A stretch of 64,000 nt of DNA from Glycomyces terrestris (GCF_003933745.1 NZ_RSEB01000003.1:620001-684000); one strand, 5' to 3'. Counted from the first letter of the stretch, positions 24,580-33,380 are shown. The notes: generated by a model from the sequence alone, not told the origin. Translations and numbers: made by a program.

Positions 24580-24745
24580 TTCTCGCCCAGGCCGGGTTTC
24601 CCGATGAGCCGGTCGCTGTCCCTCGCTGGGCCGGGTGCCCGGTTCGCCCGTGGGCCGACCGCGCTGATCCCTTACAGCCCGGGTGCCCGGTTCACCGTGA
24701 GTTTCCCGCTGGGCCGGTTGCCCGGTTCCCAGTGAGCCGGGCGCG
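24580..24745. repeat. degenerate short repeats containing GTGCCCGGTTC
   Basis: At least three imperfect units of 35-50 bp, each with GGGCCGG and GCCCGGTT blocks (about 24625, 24674 and 24708), fill most of the 296-nt gap between dcd and the MscS-like gene. No gene is present in the gap. Confidence 0.5.
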
Positions 24746-24773
24746 CAGGCCCGCCGCTGAGCCGCGCGGTCCC

Positions 24774-25349
24774 CTACGTGGGCCAGGTGCGCCAGTGCAT
24801 CCACGACTTCGAGGGCGTGGGGCCGCGCTGGTCCTGGTAGCGGGAGAAGTTCGCGCCCTGCCCGTACGGCTTCTCGGCGGGGCTGGAGAGCCCGAAGAGG
24901 CACAGCTGCCCGATCTTCATGCCCGGCCACAGCGTGATCGGCAGGTTCGCGACGTTGGAGAGCTCGAGCGTGACGTGCCCGGAGAAGCCCGGGTCGATGA
25001 ACCCGGCGGTGGAGTGGGTGAGCAGGCCGAGGCGGCCGAGGCTGGACTTGCCTTCGAGGCGCGCGGCGAGGTCGTCGGGGAGGGTGATGACCTCGAGCGT
25101 GGAGGCGAGCACGAACTCGCTCGGGTGGAGGACGAACGGCTCGTCGCCGCCGACCTCGACGGGCGAGGTGAGCTCGTCCTGCTGCTGGGAGGGGTCGATG
25201 TGGGTGTACTTCTGGTTGTTGAAGACCCGGAAGCGGCGGTCGAGGCGCACGTCGATGCTGGAGGGCTGCACGAGCTCCTCGTCGAACGGGTCGATGCCGA
25301 GCCGGCCCGACTTGACGGCGTCGAGGATGTCGCGATCGCTGAGCAGCAT
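24774..25349 (-). CDS. dcd: dCTP deaminase (possibly bifunctional, dUMP-forming)
   Basis: 191 residues, the full length of the family. Motifs are [47 protein letters not shown] (the catalytic Glu sits in TLELSN) and MKIGQLCLF. The trimeric enzyme converts dCTP to dUTP and, in actinobacteria, often directly to dUMP, feeding thymidylate synthesis. TAGCCT 6 nt before the ATG indicates a leaderless transcript. It follows the GT-C-like gene on the same strand with 32 nt between. Confidence 0.95.
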   Translation of the reverse strand: MLLSDRDILDAVKSGRLGIDPFDEELVQPSSIDVRLDRRFRVFNNQKYTHIDPSQQQDELTSPVEVGGDEPFVLHPSEFVLASTLEVITLPDDLAARLEGKSSLGRLGLLTHSTAGFIDPGFSGHVTLELSNVANLPITLWPGMKIGQLCLFGLSSPAEKPYGQGANFSRYQDQRGPTPSKSWMHWRTWPT

Positions 25350-25355
25350 GCGCCC

Positions 25356-25361
25356 AGGCTA
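25356..25361 (-). promoter_or_regulatory. dcd: -10 box (TAGCCT) of leaderless dcd
   Basis: TANNNT hexamer 6 nt upstream of the ATG at 25349. Confidence 0.6.
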
Positions 25362-25381
25362 ACCGGCCTGGGCCGCGACCG

Positions 25382-27517
25382 TCACTCAGGCTCGGGGGGC
25401 ACGGCGTATGCCACTGTGCCGAGCTCGGTGTACTCCCAGCCGGGCGGCACGAGGTCGGCGCACTGGTCGAGGTCCTCGGCGCAGACGATGGCGTCCATGT
25501 CGGCGGGGTCGGCGCCGGGGCGACCGGGGACGACGGAGGCGAGGGGGTGGATGTCGGCGTCGGGCAGGAGGATCCACCACGGGTACTCCCACGAGTCGTT
25601 GCTCTGCACGAGGCCGACGTGCTCGGGTTCGACGGCGTTCACGGCAGCGGCGGCGGCCTCGTACTGGGGGAGCCATTCGAGGCGGCGCACGAACCGCTCC
25701 TCCATGTCGGTGAGGCTGAAGACCGACCAGGCGCCGGTGAGCCGCCGCGGGTAGCCGTACGCGACGGTGAGGAGCCCGGCGATCGAGGCGAGGACGGCGA
25801 CCGCGGAGATCACCGAGATCGCGGCGCGGCGGCGCCGCTTGTCGCGCGCGGAGGTGGCGATGCCCTTGACGAGCGCGGCCGCGAGGACCCCGGCGGCGGG
25901 GGCGCCGAGGACGACGAGGAAGACGACGAGCCGGTTGATCCACGGCTGCCAGGCGACGGTGCAGGCGACGGCGAGGAACGCGAACGCGAGCGCCCCGGCG
26001 TAGGCGCGGCGCAGCCCCGGGCCCTTGACCGCGAACCAGGCGAGGCCGGCGAGGGAGGCGAGGCCGGTGAGGGGGAACGCGGCCCGGTCCTCGTCGGGGT
26101 ACCAGGCGGGCACCGGGAACTCGGTGGTCATGAACGTGATCCGCGGGTCGTCCGGGTCGACGCCGAGGGCGTGCGCGAGGCCGTTGATCGCGGCGGCGGT
26201 GGCGTCGGAGAGGAAGAACAGCGGCGTGTCGAGCCCGGTGTGGGCGATGTGCAGGGCGTTGACGAGGAGCAGGCGCGGGTCGGCGGTCTGGACGCCGATG
26301 GAGTCGCGGAGCATGGGCGGGCCGAGGGGACTGCCGAACGCCTCCTGCATGCGGGCGAGGAAGGGCCCGGCGACGGCGAGCATGAGGGCGATGACGGCGA
26401 GCGAGGCGAGGACGGTGCGGCCGCGGGAGGCCCAGGCGCGGGAGGCGTCGGCGCGCGAGCAGCGGGCGGGGCTGCGTCCGCACAGGCAGGGGCGGCGGCG
26501 CTGGCCGTCGCGCACGAGCCGGCCGATGCCCCAGATGAGGAGGAGCGGGGCGGCGGCGAGGAGCCCGGTGGTCTTGGTGACGGCGATGAGGCCGAGGGCG
26601 AGCCCGAGGTAGAGGGCGTCGGTGCCGGGGGCGGCGGCGCGGAGCGCGGCGCCGTGGGCGTCGCCCGGGCGGGTGAACTCGTCGAGGACGACGGTGGCGA
26701 GGGCGGCGACCCAGGCGGCGTTCACGAGGTCGACCTGGGTGGAGGTGGCCTGGAGGAGGATCTCGGGGGTGGTGGCGAGGAGGAAGACGGTGGCGAGCTG
26801 GGCGAGGGGGCCGCCGCCGAGCTGGGCCGCGATGCGGGAGGCGGCGAGGAGCGCGCCGACGCCGGCGAGGTACTGGAGGAGGTTGTAGGCGCCGTCGCCG
26901 CCGGAGACGAGCCGGAGGTGGGTGAGGAGGTATTCGGCGCCGGGGCCGAGGTCGACCTGGCGGTGGATCTCGGTGGCGTAGACGGCGACGGAGGCGTGCT
27001 GGACCCAGTGCTCGATGCGCGGGAGGTGGTAGGTCAGGGAGTCGAAGTTGTTGGGGGAGGAGGCGACGGCGAGGACGGCGGCGCTGACGGCGAGGATCGC
27101 GATGACGCAGCCGAGGGCCCACTGCCAGGCGGGGGCCGCGGCGGCGGCGCTCTTGGTGCGCCTCCAGGTGCGGCGGGTGGCGCCGCGGCGGGAGCGCAGC
27201 TCCTCGCGGAGGACGTCGAGGGACTGGACGCGGAGCCCGTCGGGGTCGACGTCCTTGACGCACCTGACGACGACCGCGGCGGCGGTGGCGAGGGTCGCGC
27301 CGATCCAGGCGGCGACGACGGTGCCCGCGGTGAGCGCGGTGAACGCCGAGGCGGCCTCGACGACGGCGATCGCGAACGCGCCCAGCAGGATCGATGCGCG
27401 GATGAGGGCCAGGCGGGCGGGGGCGAGGACCGCCCCTTCGCGGGGCCGCAGGGCGTAGGCGAGCGCCGGGAGCAGGGCCAGGAGCCACAGGACGAGCAGC
27501 ACCGCTCTATTCAACAC
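25382..27517 (-). CDS. polytopic GT-C-fold glycosyltransferase-like membrane protein
   Basis: About 711 residues with a dozen or so membrane helices. The first large outward loop has the signature NNFDSLTYHLPRIEHWVQHASVAVYATEIHRQVDLGPGAEY, typical of lipid-linked-sugar-dependent GT-C enzymes (GT39/83-like). A Cys/Arg-rich cytosolic loop (CLCGRSPARCSRADASRAW) sits mid-protein, and the C-terminus is a soluble, likely exported domain. It would attach sugars from polyprenyl-phosphate donors at the outer membrane face. The divergent GT2 gene could make that donor. The GTG start used here leaves 53 nt for the divergent promoters; a TTG at 27568 is possible. Confidence 0.7.
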   Translation of the reverse strand: MLNRAVLLVLWLLALLPALAYALRPREGAVLAPARLALIRASILLGAFAIAVVEAASAFTALTAGTVVAAWIGATLATAAAVVVRCVKDVDPDGLRVQSLDVLREELRSRRGATRRTWRRTKSAAAAAPAWQWALGCVIAILAVSAAVLAVASSPNNFDSLTYHLPRIEHWVQHASVAVYATEIHRQVDLGPGAEYLLTHLRLVSGGDGAYNLLQYLAGVGALLAASRIAAQLGGGPLAQLATVFLLATTPEILLQATSTQVDLVNAAWVAALATVVLDEFTRPGDAHGAALRAAAPGTDALYLGLALGLIAVTKTTGLLAAAPLLLIWGIGRLVRDGQRRRPCLCGRSPARCSRADASRAWASRGRTVLASLAVIALMLAVAGPFLARMQEAFGSPLGPPMLRDSIGVQTADPRLLLVNALHIAHTGLDTPLFFLSDATAAAINGLAHALGVDPDDPRITFMTTEFPVPAWYPDEDRAAFPLTGLASLAGLAWFAVKGPGLRRAYAGALAFAFLAVACTVAWQPWINRLVVFLVVLGAPAAGVLAAALVKGIATSARDKRRRRAAISVISAVAVLASIAGLLTVAYGYPRRLTGAWSVFSLTDMEERFVRRLEWLPQYEAAAAAVNAVEPEHVGLVQSNDSWEYPWWILLPDADIHPLASVVPGRPGADPADMDAIVCAEDLDQCADLVPPGWEYTELGTVAYAVPPEPE

Positions 27518-27570
27518 GACCCGGTCCGGCGGGCGGCGCTGCGGAGGGCTCGCGTTATGGTTATCCAATC

Positions 27571-28311
27571 GTGTTCGAACGCGCGGGGATGGAGCAGCGG
27601 ATGCTGTTGTCGGTACTCGTCCCGGTATTCAATGAGGAACGCCTCGCAGCTGGGACGTTGAAAGAGCTGCTCGCGGTGGACTTCCCCGGTGAGACGGAGA
27701 TCGTCGTGGTCGACGACGGCTCGCGGGACCGGTCCTGGGAGGTCCTTCAATCCTTTGAGGACAATGCGCGGATCCGGCTGATCCGCCACGACCGCAACCG
27801 CGGCAAGGGCGCCGCGATCCGCACCGCCGCGAAGGCCGCCAACGGGGACCACATCGTGGTCTTCGACGCCGACGGCGAGTACGACGCCGCCGACCTCCCC
27901 CGCCTGCTCGTGCCGGTCATGGAGGGCAAGGCCGAGGTCGTGTACGGTTCGCGGTCGTTCGGCTCCCACTCGGCCTATTCGTTCTGGTACGTGATGGGCA
28001 ACAAGGGGATCACGCTTGCCGCGAACATCCTGTTCAACTCGTACATCTCCGACCTCGAGACCTGCTACAAGCTGCTGCCGCGCCAGATGTACCTCGACCT
28101 GAACATCCGCTCGGGCGGGTTCGGGATGGAGGCCGAGCTGACGGCGAAGCTCCTCAAGATGGGCGTGCGGCCCTACGAGGTGCCGATCTCGTACACCGCG
28201 CGCAGCCGCGAGGAGGGCAAGAAGATCACCTGGACCGACGGCGTCCAGGCCCTCTGGCTCCTCGGCCGCGAACGCGTGCGCCGCTCCCGCCGCCCCGCGA
28301 TCGGCCGCTAG
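27571..28311 (+). CDS. GT2 glycosyltransferase, dolichol-phosphate-mannose-synthase-like
   Basis: 246 residues (from GTG 27571; an ATG at 27589 is an alternative). The GT-A fold shows LSVLVPVFNEE, VVVDDGSRDRSWEVL, GKGAAIRTAAKAANGDHIVVFDADGEYD (the metal-binding DxD-like motif) and FGMEAELTAKLLKMG. Such enzymes transfer a sugar from a nucleotide donor to polyprenyl phosphate. No C-terminal membrane helices are present, so it is cytosolic or peripheral. TATGGT lies 9 nt before the GTG. Its divergent partner is the GT-C-like gene, a logical user of the lipid-linked sugar. Confidence 0.85.
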   Translation: MFERAGMEQRMLLSVLVPVFNEERLAAGTLKELLAVDFPGETEIVVVDDGSRDRSWEVLQSFEDNARIRLIRHDRNRGKGAAIRTAAKAANGDHIVVFDADGEYDAADLPRLLVPVMEGKAEVVYGSRSFGSHSAYSFWYVMGNKGITLAANILFNSYISDLETCYKLLPRQMYLDLNIRSGGFGMEAELTAKLLKMGVRPYEVPISYTARSREEGKKITWTDGVQALWLLGRERVRRSRRPAIGR

Positions 28312-28366
28312 GCCGAACCGGCCGCACCACCGCCGCGCTCGGCGGCGAACCGGCGGGGCACTCGCC

Positions 28367-28515
28367 TCCGCTCGCCTGATCGGGTGACAAGTGGGCATTC
28401 GGGGGCCGTTCTTGTCGGACCCGGGCGGGAGGATGGCACCTTATTCTTCCCCAGGGAGGGTGGGGGTTCGGGATGGCAATACGGGGAGCCCGCCCACCCG
28501 CCCTCCGGGCGGCGC
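28367..28515 (-). repeat. dispersed element, copy B
   Basis: Inverted relative to copy A and identical to it over 103 nt (28413-28515). It fills the gap between the converging GT2 and lutC genes and begins 5 nt beyond the lutC stop, so it would be transcribed as the lutABC 3' end. Confidence 0.75.
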
Positions 28516-28519
28516 GGGT

Positions 28520-29158
28520 TCAGTCCAGGATCACCACGTCGAGCCGGCGCGGGCCGTGGACGCCCTCGACGCGCTGGAGCTCGATGTCGCTCGTCGCCGA
28601 CGGGCCCGAGATCCAGGTCTGCGGGGCCCTCGGGTCCAGGTGCGGCAGCGCCTCGGCGAGGTGGCCCCAGATCTGGTCCCGGCGCACCACCACCACATGG
28701 TGGTCGGGCACGAGCGTGAGCGCGCGCCGGCCCTGGACCTCGCCCGCGTCGAGCATGATCGTCCCCGAGACCGCCACGGCCGCAGCGCAACCGGTGAGCA
28801 CGGCGTCGACCCCGTCGAGCTCCTCGACCGTCAGCCCGCGGTCCTCCACGAATTCCGCGCCGCCGCGCCGCCACTCGGCCGGCAGGTCCGCCGGGACCGC
28901 CACCCGCCGCGCGCCCGCGAGGGCGTCCTCGATCGCGGCCGCGCCGCGGTGCACGTTCGCCTTGTAGTCCACGAGCCGGTCCACGAGCATCGCCACGACG
29001 TCGGTCCCGGCGTCGAGGGCCCGCCGGTACTCGCGCGGCACCGCCGGCGCGGGCGAGGCGCCCTCCAGCGCGGTGCGCATCCTCGCCAGGATCTCGTCGC
29101 GGGCGCTGCCCGGCCCTCCGCCCGGGGCGCCGGCCGGTCCGCTGCGCCGTGCGCTCAT
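28520..29158 (-). CDS. lutC: lactate utilisation protein LutC (LUD domain)
   Basis: 212 residues. An N-terminal helical part (RDEILARMRTALEG) is followed by the LUD domain: VDAVLTGCAAAVAVSGTIMLDAGEVQGRRALTLVPDHHVVVVRRDQIWGHLAEALP and a C-terminal WISGPSATSDIELQRVEGVHGPRRLDVVIL. LutC is the third subunit of the LutABC L-lactate dehydrogenase complex, which oxidises L-lactate to pyruvate with iron-sulfur electron transfer. The ATG overlaps the lutB stop (ATGA), showing translational coupling. Confidence 0.92.
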   Translation of the reverse strand: MSARRSGPAGAPGGGPGSARDEILARMRTALEGASPAPAVPREYRRALDAGTDVVAMLVDRLVDYKANVHRGAAAIEDALAGARRVAVPADLPAEWRRGGAEFVEDRGLTVEELDGVDAVLTGCAAAVAVSGTIMLDAGEVQGRRALTLVPDHHVVVVRRDQIWGHLAEALPHLDPRAPQTWISGPSATSDIELQRVEGVHGPRRLDVVILD

Positions 29159-30576
29159 CGCTCGCGCTCCTTCCACCAGTCGCGGAACGACTCCTTCGGC
29201 GGCACCGGCAGGTCCCGGCTCACCGTCCACTTCGAACCCGGGAACGGCAGTCGTCCCAGGAAGCCCTTGCGCCGCCACGGCATCGACCCGATCCGGGCCG
29301 CCCGCAGAGCGGCCCGCCACAGGCGCGGGCGGGACATGACCGCCTCGGCCGCGCCCATCGCCGCCCGCTCCCCCGCCTCGTGCGGGCCCTGCTGGCGCAG
29401 GTGCACCAGCACCTCGGGGATGTTGATCTTGACGGGGCACACCTCGTAGCAGGCCCCGCACAGGCTCGACGCGTACGGCAGGTCGTCGTGCCGACCCGGC
29501 TCCAGCTGCGGGGCCAGGATCGCGCCGATCGGCCCCGGGTAGACGTGCCCGTACGCGTGCCCACCGGTGCGCTCGTACACCGGGCACACGTTCAGGCAGG
29601 CCGAGCAGCGGATGCACGAGAGCGCCTGGCGGCCGGTCTCGTCGGCGAGCACGGTCGTGCGGCCGTTGTCGAGGAGGATCACGTGCACGTCCCGCGGCCC
29701 GTCGCCCTCGCGCGCCCCGGTCCACACCGAGGTGTACGGGTTCATCCGCTCCCCGGTCGAGGACCGCGGCAGCAGCTGCATGAACACCTCCAGGTCCGCG
29801 AAGGACGGCAGGAGCTTCTCGATTCCCACGATGCTGATGAGCGTCTCGGGCATCGTCAGGCACATGCGCCCGTTGCCCTCCGACTCGACCACGACGAGCG
29901 ACCCGGTCTCGGCCACCGCGAAGTTCGCCCCCGAGACCGCGACCTTCGCCGACAGGAACCGCCGCCGCAGGTGCAGCCGCGCGGCCTCCGCCAGCGCGGC
30001 GGGGTCGTCGGTGAGCCCGGCGGGGGCGTCGCCCATCCGCTGGTCGAAGATGTCGCGGATCTGGGTGCGGTTGTAGTGGATCGCGGGCACGAGGATGTGG
30101 CTCGGCCGGTCCTCGGCGAGCTGCACGATGAGCTCGGCGAGGTCGGTCTCGAACGCCTTGAGGCCCTGGGCTTCGAAGTGCTCGTTGAGCTCGATCTCCT
30201 GGGTGGCCATCGACTTGACCTTGACGACCTCGTCGGCGCCGGCCTCGCGCACGAGCCGCGCGGCGATCTCGTTGGCCTCCTTGGCGTCGCGGGCCCAGTG
30301 GACGGTGGCGCCGGCGGCGGTGGCGTGCTTCTCGAACTCGACGGCGAGTTCGGGGAGGCGACGCTGCACGGTCGCCTTGATCGCGGCGGCGGTGTCGCGC
30401 AGCTGCTCCCAGTCGTCGAGTTCGGCGGCGACCTTGGCGCGCTTGCCGCGGATGGTGCCGGTGGCGTGGGCGAGGTTGGCGCGCAGCTGCGGCATGCCGA
30501 GGGCGACCTTGGCGGCCTTGGGGAACGGCGCGTCGGCGGGGATGAGGGAGGCGGCCGGGACGATGTCGGTGCTCAT
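29155..30576 (-). CDS. lutB: lactate utilisation iron-sulfur protein LutB
   Basis: 473 residues. The N-terminal LUD-like region (ANFAVAETGSLVVVESEGNGRMC) is followed by a two-cluster ferredoxin domain with CIRCSACLNVCPVYE and CGACYEVCPVKINIP (two 4Fe-4S sites), and a C-terminal basic segment. LutB passes electrons from L-lactate oxidation within LutABC. The ATG at 30576 overlaps the lutA stop (ATGA). The order lutA-lutB-lutC is the conserved one. Confidence 0.95.
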   Translation of the reverse strand: MSTDIVPAASLIPADAPFPKAAKVALGMPQLRANLAHATGTIRGKRAKVAAELDDWEQLRDTAAAIKATVQRRLPELAVEFEKHATAAGATVHWARDAKEANEIAARLVREAGADEVVKVKSMATQEIELNEHFEAQGLKAFETDLAELIVQLAEDRPSHILVPAIHYNRTQIRDIFDQRMGDAPAGLTDDPAALAEAARLHLRRRFLSAKVAVSGANFAVAETGSLVVVESEGNGRMCLTMPETLISIVGIEKLLPSFADLEVFMQLLPRSSTGERMNPYTSVWTGAREGDGPRDVHVILLDNGRTTVLADETGRQALSCIRCSACLNVCPVYERTGGHAYGHVYPGPIGAILAPQLEPGRHDDLPYASSLCGACYEVCPVKINIPEVLVHLRQQGPHEAGERAAMGAAEAVMSRPRLWRAALRAARIGSMPWRRKGFLGRLPFPGSKWTVSRDLPVPPKESFRDWWKERER

Positions 30577-31286
30577 GCGGTGCTCGCGAGGATCTCGGCG
30601 TAGTGGATGGGGCGGGGGCCGCGGGCGGCGCCGGTGCGTTCGAGGCGGTTGACGCCGCCGCCGATGTGGGTGAGGCACGAGTTGTCGGCGGCGGCGAGGT
30701 ACTCGGCGCCGGTGGCGGCGGCGTTGGCGCACTTGTCGGCGAGCATCGCGGAGGAGACCTCGGCGTTCTTGAGCGCGAAGGTGCCGCCGAAGCCGCAGCA
30801 CTGGTCGGCGGCGGGAAGGTCGACGAGTTCGATGCCGCCGACGGCGCGCAGGAGCCGGAGGGGCTTGTCGCCCAGGCCGAGTGCGCGGGTGCCGTGGCAG
30901 GTGGGGTGGTAGGTGACGGTGTGGGGGAAGTGCGCGCCGACGTCCTCGACGCCGGCGACGTCGATGAGGAACTCGGAGAGTTCGTGCACGCGCTGCCCGA
31001 TCGCCGAACCGGTGAGGTGGGGGTACTGATCGCGGGCCATGGCGGCGCAGGAGCCGGAGGGGGTGACGATCGCGTCGTAGCCGCCGAAGACCTGCTCGAA
31101 GGAGCGGGCGAGTCTCGCGGCGTCCCGCTTGTAGCCGGAGTTGGCGTGCATCTGGCCGCAGCAGGTCTGCGCGGCGGGGAAGTCGACCTCGTAGCCGAGC
31201 CGCTCGAGGATCGCGACGACCGCTTTGGGCGTCTCGGGGAAGAGCGCGTCGTTGACGCAGGTGATGAACAGCGCTACGCGCTTCAT
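30573..31286 (-). CDS. lutA: lactate utilisation protein LutA (CCG-domain Fe-S oxidoreductase)
   Basis: 237 residues with two cysteine-rich CCG domains: CCGQMHANSG plus the preceding ITCVND, and CHGTRALG plus DQCCGFGGTF. This is the arrangement of LutA/GlpC-like heterodisulfide-reductase-type subunits. It is first in the operon, with AGAGGTGA before the ATG. Next to an L-fucose oxidation operon that yields L-lactate, it probably serves sugar breakdown as well as external lactate. Confidence 0.94.
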   Translation of the reverse strand: MKRVALFITCVNDALFPETPKAVVAILERLGYEVDFPAAQTCCGQMHANSGYKRDAARLARSFEQVFGGYDAIVTPSGSCAAMARDQYPHLTGSAIGQRVHELSEFLIDVAGVEDVGAHFPHTVTYHPTCHGTRALGLGDKPLRLLRAVGGIELVDLPAADQCCGFGGTFALKNAEVSSAMLADKCANAAATGAEYLAAADNSCLTHIGGGVNRLERTGAARGPRPIHYAEILASTA

Positions 31287-31490
31287 CGCGCGGTCACCTC
31301 TTCTCTTCGGCGCCGCCCGGGCGGTGCCCGGTCGGCGGTGTCGTCGGTTGTCGTCGTTCGGTTGTACCCGCTCGCCCGGTCGGCAGGCCCCGGAACGGGG
31401 CCGCCGGCCGCAGTCGGTGGTCGCCTCGGCGAGCGGCCGGGTGCGGCCGGGTCGCGTCGCGGGCCGGCCTCGGTCAAGGGCCGGATCGGG

Positions 31491-32306
31491 TCAGCGGCTC
31501 GCCTTGGCGCGCTTGGGTTTCGCGGTGGCCTCGGCGTTGGCGGCGGTGAAGGCGGCGGCGTGCCTGACCCGGGATCGTTCCAGGTGGCGGCGCATCGCCG
31601 TTTCAGCGGCAAGCGGTTTCCGAGCAATGATAGCCTCCGCGACCGCGAGGTGCTCGGCCTCGGTCTCCCCGATCGACTCCGGCGCGATGTACGCCCGGTG
31701 AAGATGCAGGTGGGCGTCGAGCCGCCGGATCGCGCGCGCGATCTGCACGCTCCCGCTCAGCGCCGCCACCGTGTCGTGGAACCGCCGGTCCGCCTCGGTG
31801 AACGCGAGCTTGTCCGCGCCCGGCTCCGGCGTGCGCGCCGCGTCCAGCAGCGCGGCCGCCTCCTCGAACGCCGCCGACCCCGTCGCCGCGACCGCCCCCC
31901 GCGCGTCCAGCTCCGACTCCCGCTCGGCCGCCCGCCGGGCCGCGAGCGGCTCCAGCATCATCCGCAGGTCGAACAGGTCCGCGAACTCCGCGGCCGACAG
32001 CAGCGGCTCCACCGTGTACCCGCTCAACGGCCGCCGCGCCAGCAGCCCCTCGGACTCCAAGCGCGCCAACGCCTCCCGGATCGGCGTCTGCGAGAACGCG
32101 AGCTCCTTCGCCATCCCGTCGATGCTCAGCTTCGCCCCCGGCGCGAGCTCCGAGCGGATGATCCGCGCCTTCAGCTCCGCGTACGCGTCGTCGGCCAGCG
32201 TGCGCTTCGCGCCCCCCGCCGCCCGGGCTTCACCGCCCGGCCGCCTCCCGGCCGCCGCGTCTTCCGCCGGAGTTCGCGATCCGGCGCCGGTAGCTCTCGC
32301 TGTCAT
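31491..32306 (-). CDS. GntR-family (FadR/FCD) regulator of the fucose/lactate island
   Basis: 271 residues. After a disordered 33-residue N-terminus comes a winged HTH (LADDAYAELKARIIRSELAPGAKLSIDGMAKELAFSQTPIREALARLESEGLLARRPLSGYTV) and an FCD all-helical effector domain with FHDTVAALSG and HLHLHRAY, residues that often hold a metal. The start is an ATG with TAGGAT 7 nt upstream. That hexamer lies in a perfect palindrome shared with the divergent operon, so the protein likely represses both its own gene and the fucose operon. The ligand is unknown; a pathway acid such as fuconate is plausible. Confidence 0.88.
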   Translation of the reverse strand: MTARATGAGSRTPAEDAAAGRRPGGEARAAGGAKRTLADDAYAELKARIIRSELAPGAKLSIDGMAKELAFSQTPIREALARLESEGLLARRPLSGYTVEPLLSAAEFADLFDLRMMLEPLAARRAAERESELDARGAVAATGSAAFEEAAALLDAARTPEPGADKLAFTEADRRFHDTVAALSGSVQIARAIRRLDAHLHLHRAYIAPESIGETEAEHLAVAEAIIARKPLAAETAMRRHLERSRVRHAAAFTAANAEATAKPKRAKASR

Positions 32307-32313
32307 GCCGATA

Positions 32314-32325
32314 ATCCTATAGGAT
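32314..32325. promoter_or_regulatory. GntR operator containing back-to-back -10 boxes
   Basis: ATCCTATAGGAT is a perfect 12-bp palindrome. Read on either strand it ends in TAGGAT, a TANNNT -10 box: on the minus strand 7 nt before the gntR start, on the plus strand leading to the fucose operon. One bound dimer would shut both promoters. Confidence 0.65.
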
Positions 32326-32393
32326 AGTGTCCCGAGGGACGTCCGGACGCGGACCAACCCGGAGAAACACCCCCATATGTCATTGGAGACCCC

Positions 32394-32405
32394 GTGAGCG
32401 CTCAC
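32394..32405. promoter_or_regulatory. 12-bp perfect palindrome at the start codon of the fucose operon
   Basis: GTGAGCGCTCAC begins at the GTG start codon itself. It could be a secondary operator or a translation-affecting hairpin; coincidence is possible. Confidence 0.3.
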
Positions 32406-33380
32406 CAGTCCGCGCTGCCGGTTCGGCGGCTGGGTTCCACCGACGTCACCGTCACGGCCGTCGGCCTCGGGTGCGCCCCGCTCGGCGGGCTCTTCACCCC
32501 CGTCGACCCGGTGACCGCGACCGCCACCGTCGACACCGCGTGGGCCGGCGGCATCCGCCACTTCGACACCGCGCCCCACTACGGCGCCGGACTCTCCGAG
32601 ACCCGGCTCGGCAACGCCCTCGCCCCCCGTGACCGCGCCGACTACACCCTCTCCACCAAGCTCGGCCGCGTCCTCGTCGACCACGAGGGCCAGTGGGACC
32701 TGTGGGCCGAGCCCAACGGCAAGCGCGCCGAGTTCGACTTCTCCTACCGCGCCGCCCACGACTCCTACCACGGCTCCCTCGAACGCCTCGGCGCCGACCG
32801 CGTCGAGATCGGCCTCATCCACGACGCCGACGACCACCGGGACGCCGCCCTCGAAGGCACCTACCGCGCCCTCGCCGAACTCAAGGCCGGCGGGCGCATC
32901 GGCGCGATCGGCATCGGCATGAACTCCACCGACGCCGCCGCCGACCTCATCGAGCGCGCCGACTTCGACACCGCCCTCATCGCCGGCCGCTACACCCTCC
33001 TCGACCAGTCCGCGCTCGACCGCCTCTACCCCCTCTGCCGCGAACGCGGCGTCTCGGTCATCGCCGCCGGCGTCTTCAACTCCGGCATCCTCGCCGACCC
33101 CAAACCCGGCGCCACCTTCAACTACGCCGCCGCCGACCCCCGCATGGTCGCCAAGGCTCAGGCGATCGCGGCCGTCTGCGAGCGCCACGACACCCCCCTG
33201 CGCGCCGCCGCGCTCCAGTTCACCGCCGCCCACCCCGCGGTCGCGTCGATCCTCGTCGGCGCGCGCAACCCCGAAGAGGTCGACGACGCCCTCGCGATGT
33301 ACGCCTATCCCATCCCGGGCGCGCTGTGGCACGACCTCAAGCGCGCCGGACTGCTGGCCGAGGAGGCACCCGTCCCATGA
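32394..33380 (+). CDS. aldo/keto reductase, probable L-fucose dehydrogenase
   Basis: 328 residues, an AKR barrel with the catalytic tetrad visible: Asp and Tyr in HFDTAPHYGAG, Lys in LSTKLGRV, His in IGLIHDADDH. The C-terminal region (AALQFTAAHPAVASILVGARNPEEV) is typical of the D-threo-aldose / L-fucose 1-dehydrogenase group. In the oxidative pathway it converts L-fucose to L-fuconolactone with NAD(P)+. GGAG precedes the GTG start by 6 nt. Its stop overlaps the next start (ATGA). Function is inferred from family and operon. Confidence 0.85.
   Translation: MSAHQSALPVRRLGSTDVTVTAVGLGCAPLGGLFTPVDPVTATATVDTAWAGGIRHFDTAPHYGAGLSETRLGNALAPRDRADYTLSTKLGRVLVDHEGQWDLWAEPNGKRAEFDFSYRAAHDSYHGSLERLGADRVEIGLIHDADDHRDAALEGTYRALAELKAGGRIGAIGIGMNSTDAAADLIERADFDTALIAGRYTLLDQSALDRLYPLCRERGVSVIAAGVFNSGILADPKPGATFNYAAADPRMVAKAQAIAAVCERHDTPLRAAALQFTAAHPAVASILVGARNPEEVDDALAMYAYPIPGALWHDLKRAGLLAEEAPVP

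Noticed and set aside
31491-33332. A 613-residue frame extending the GntR gene through the divergent fucose operon.
   Set aside because: The leaderless -10 box and the complete GntR domain set the start at 32306, and the upstream part is antisense to the aldo/keto reductase.
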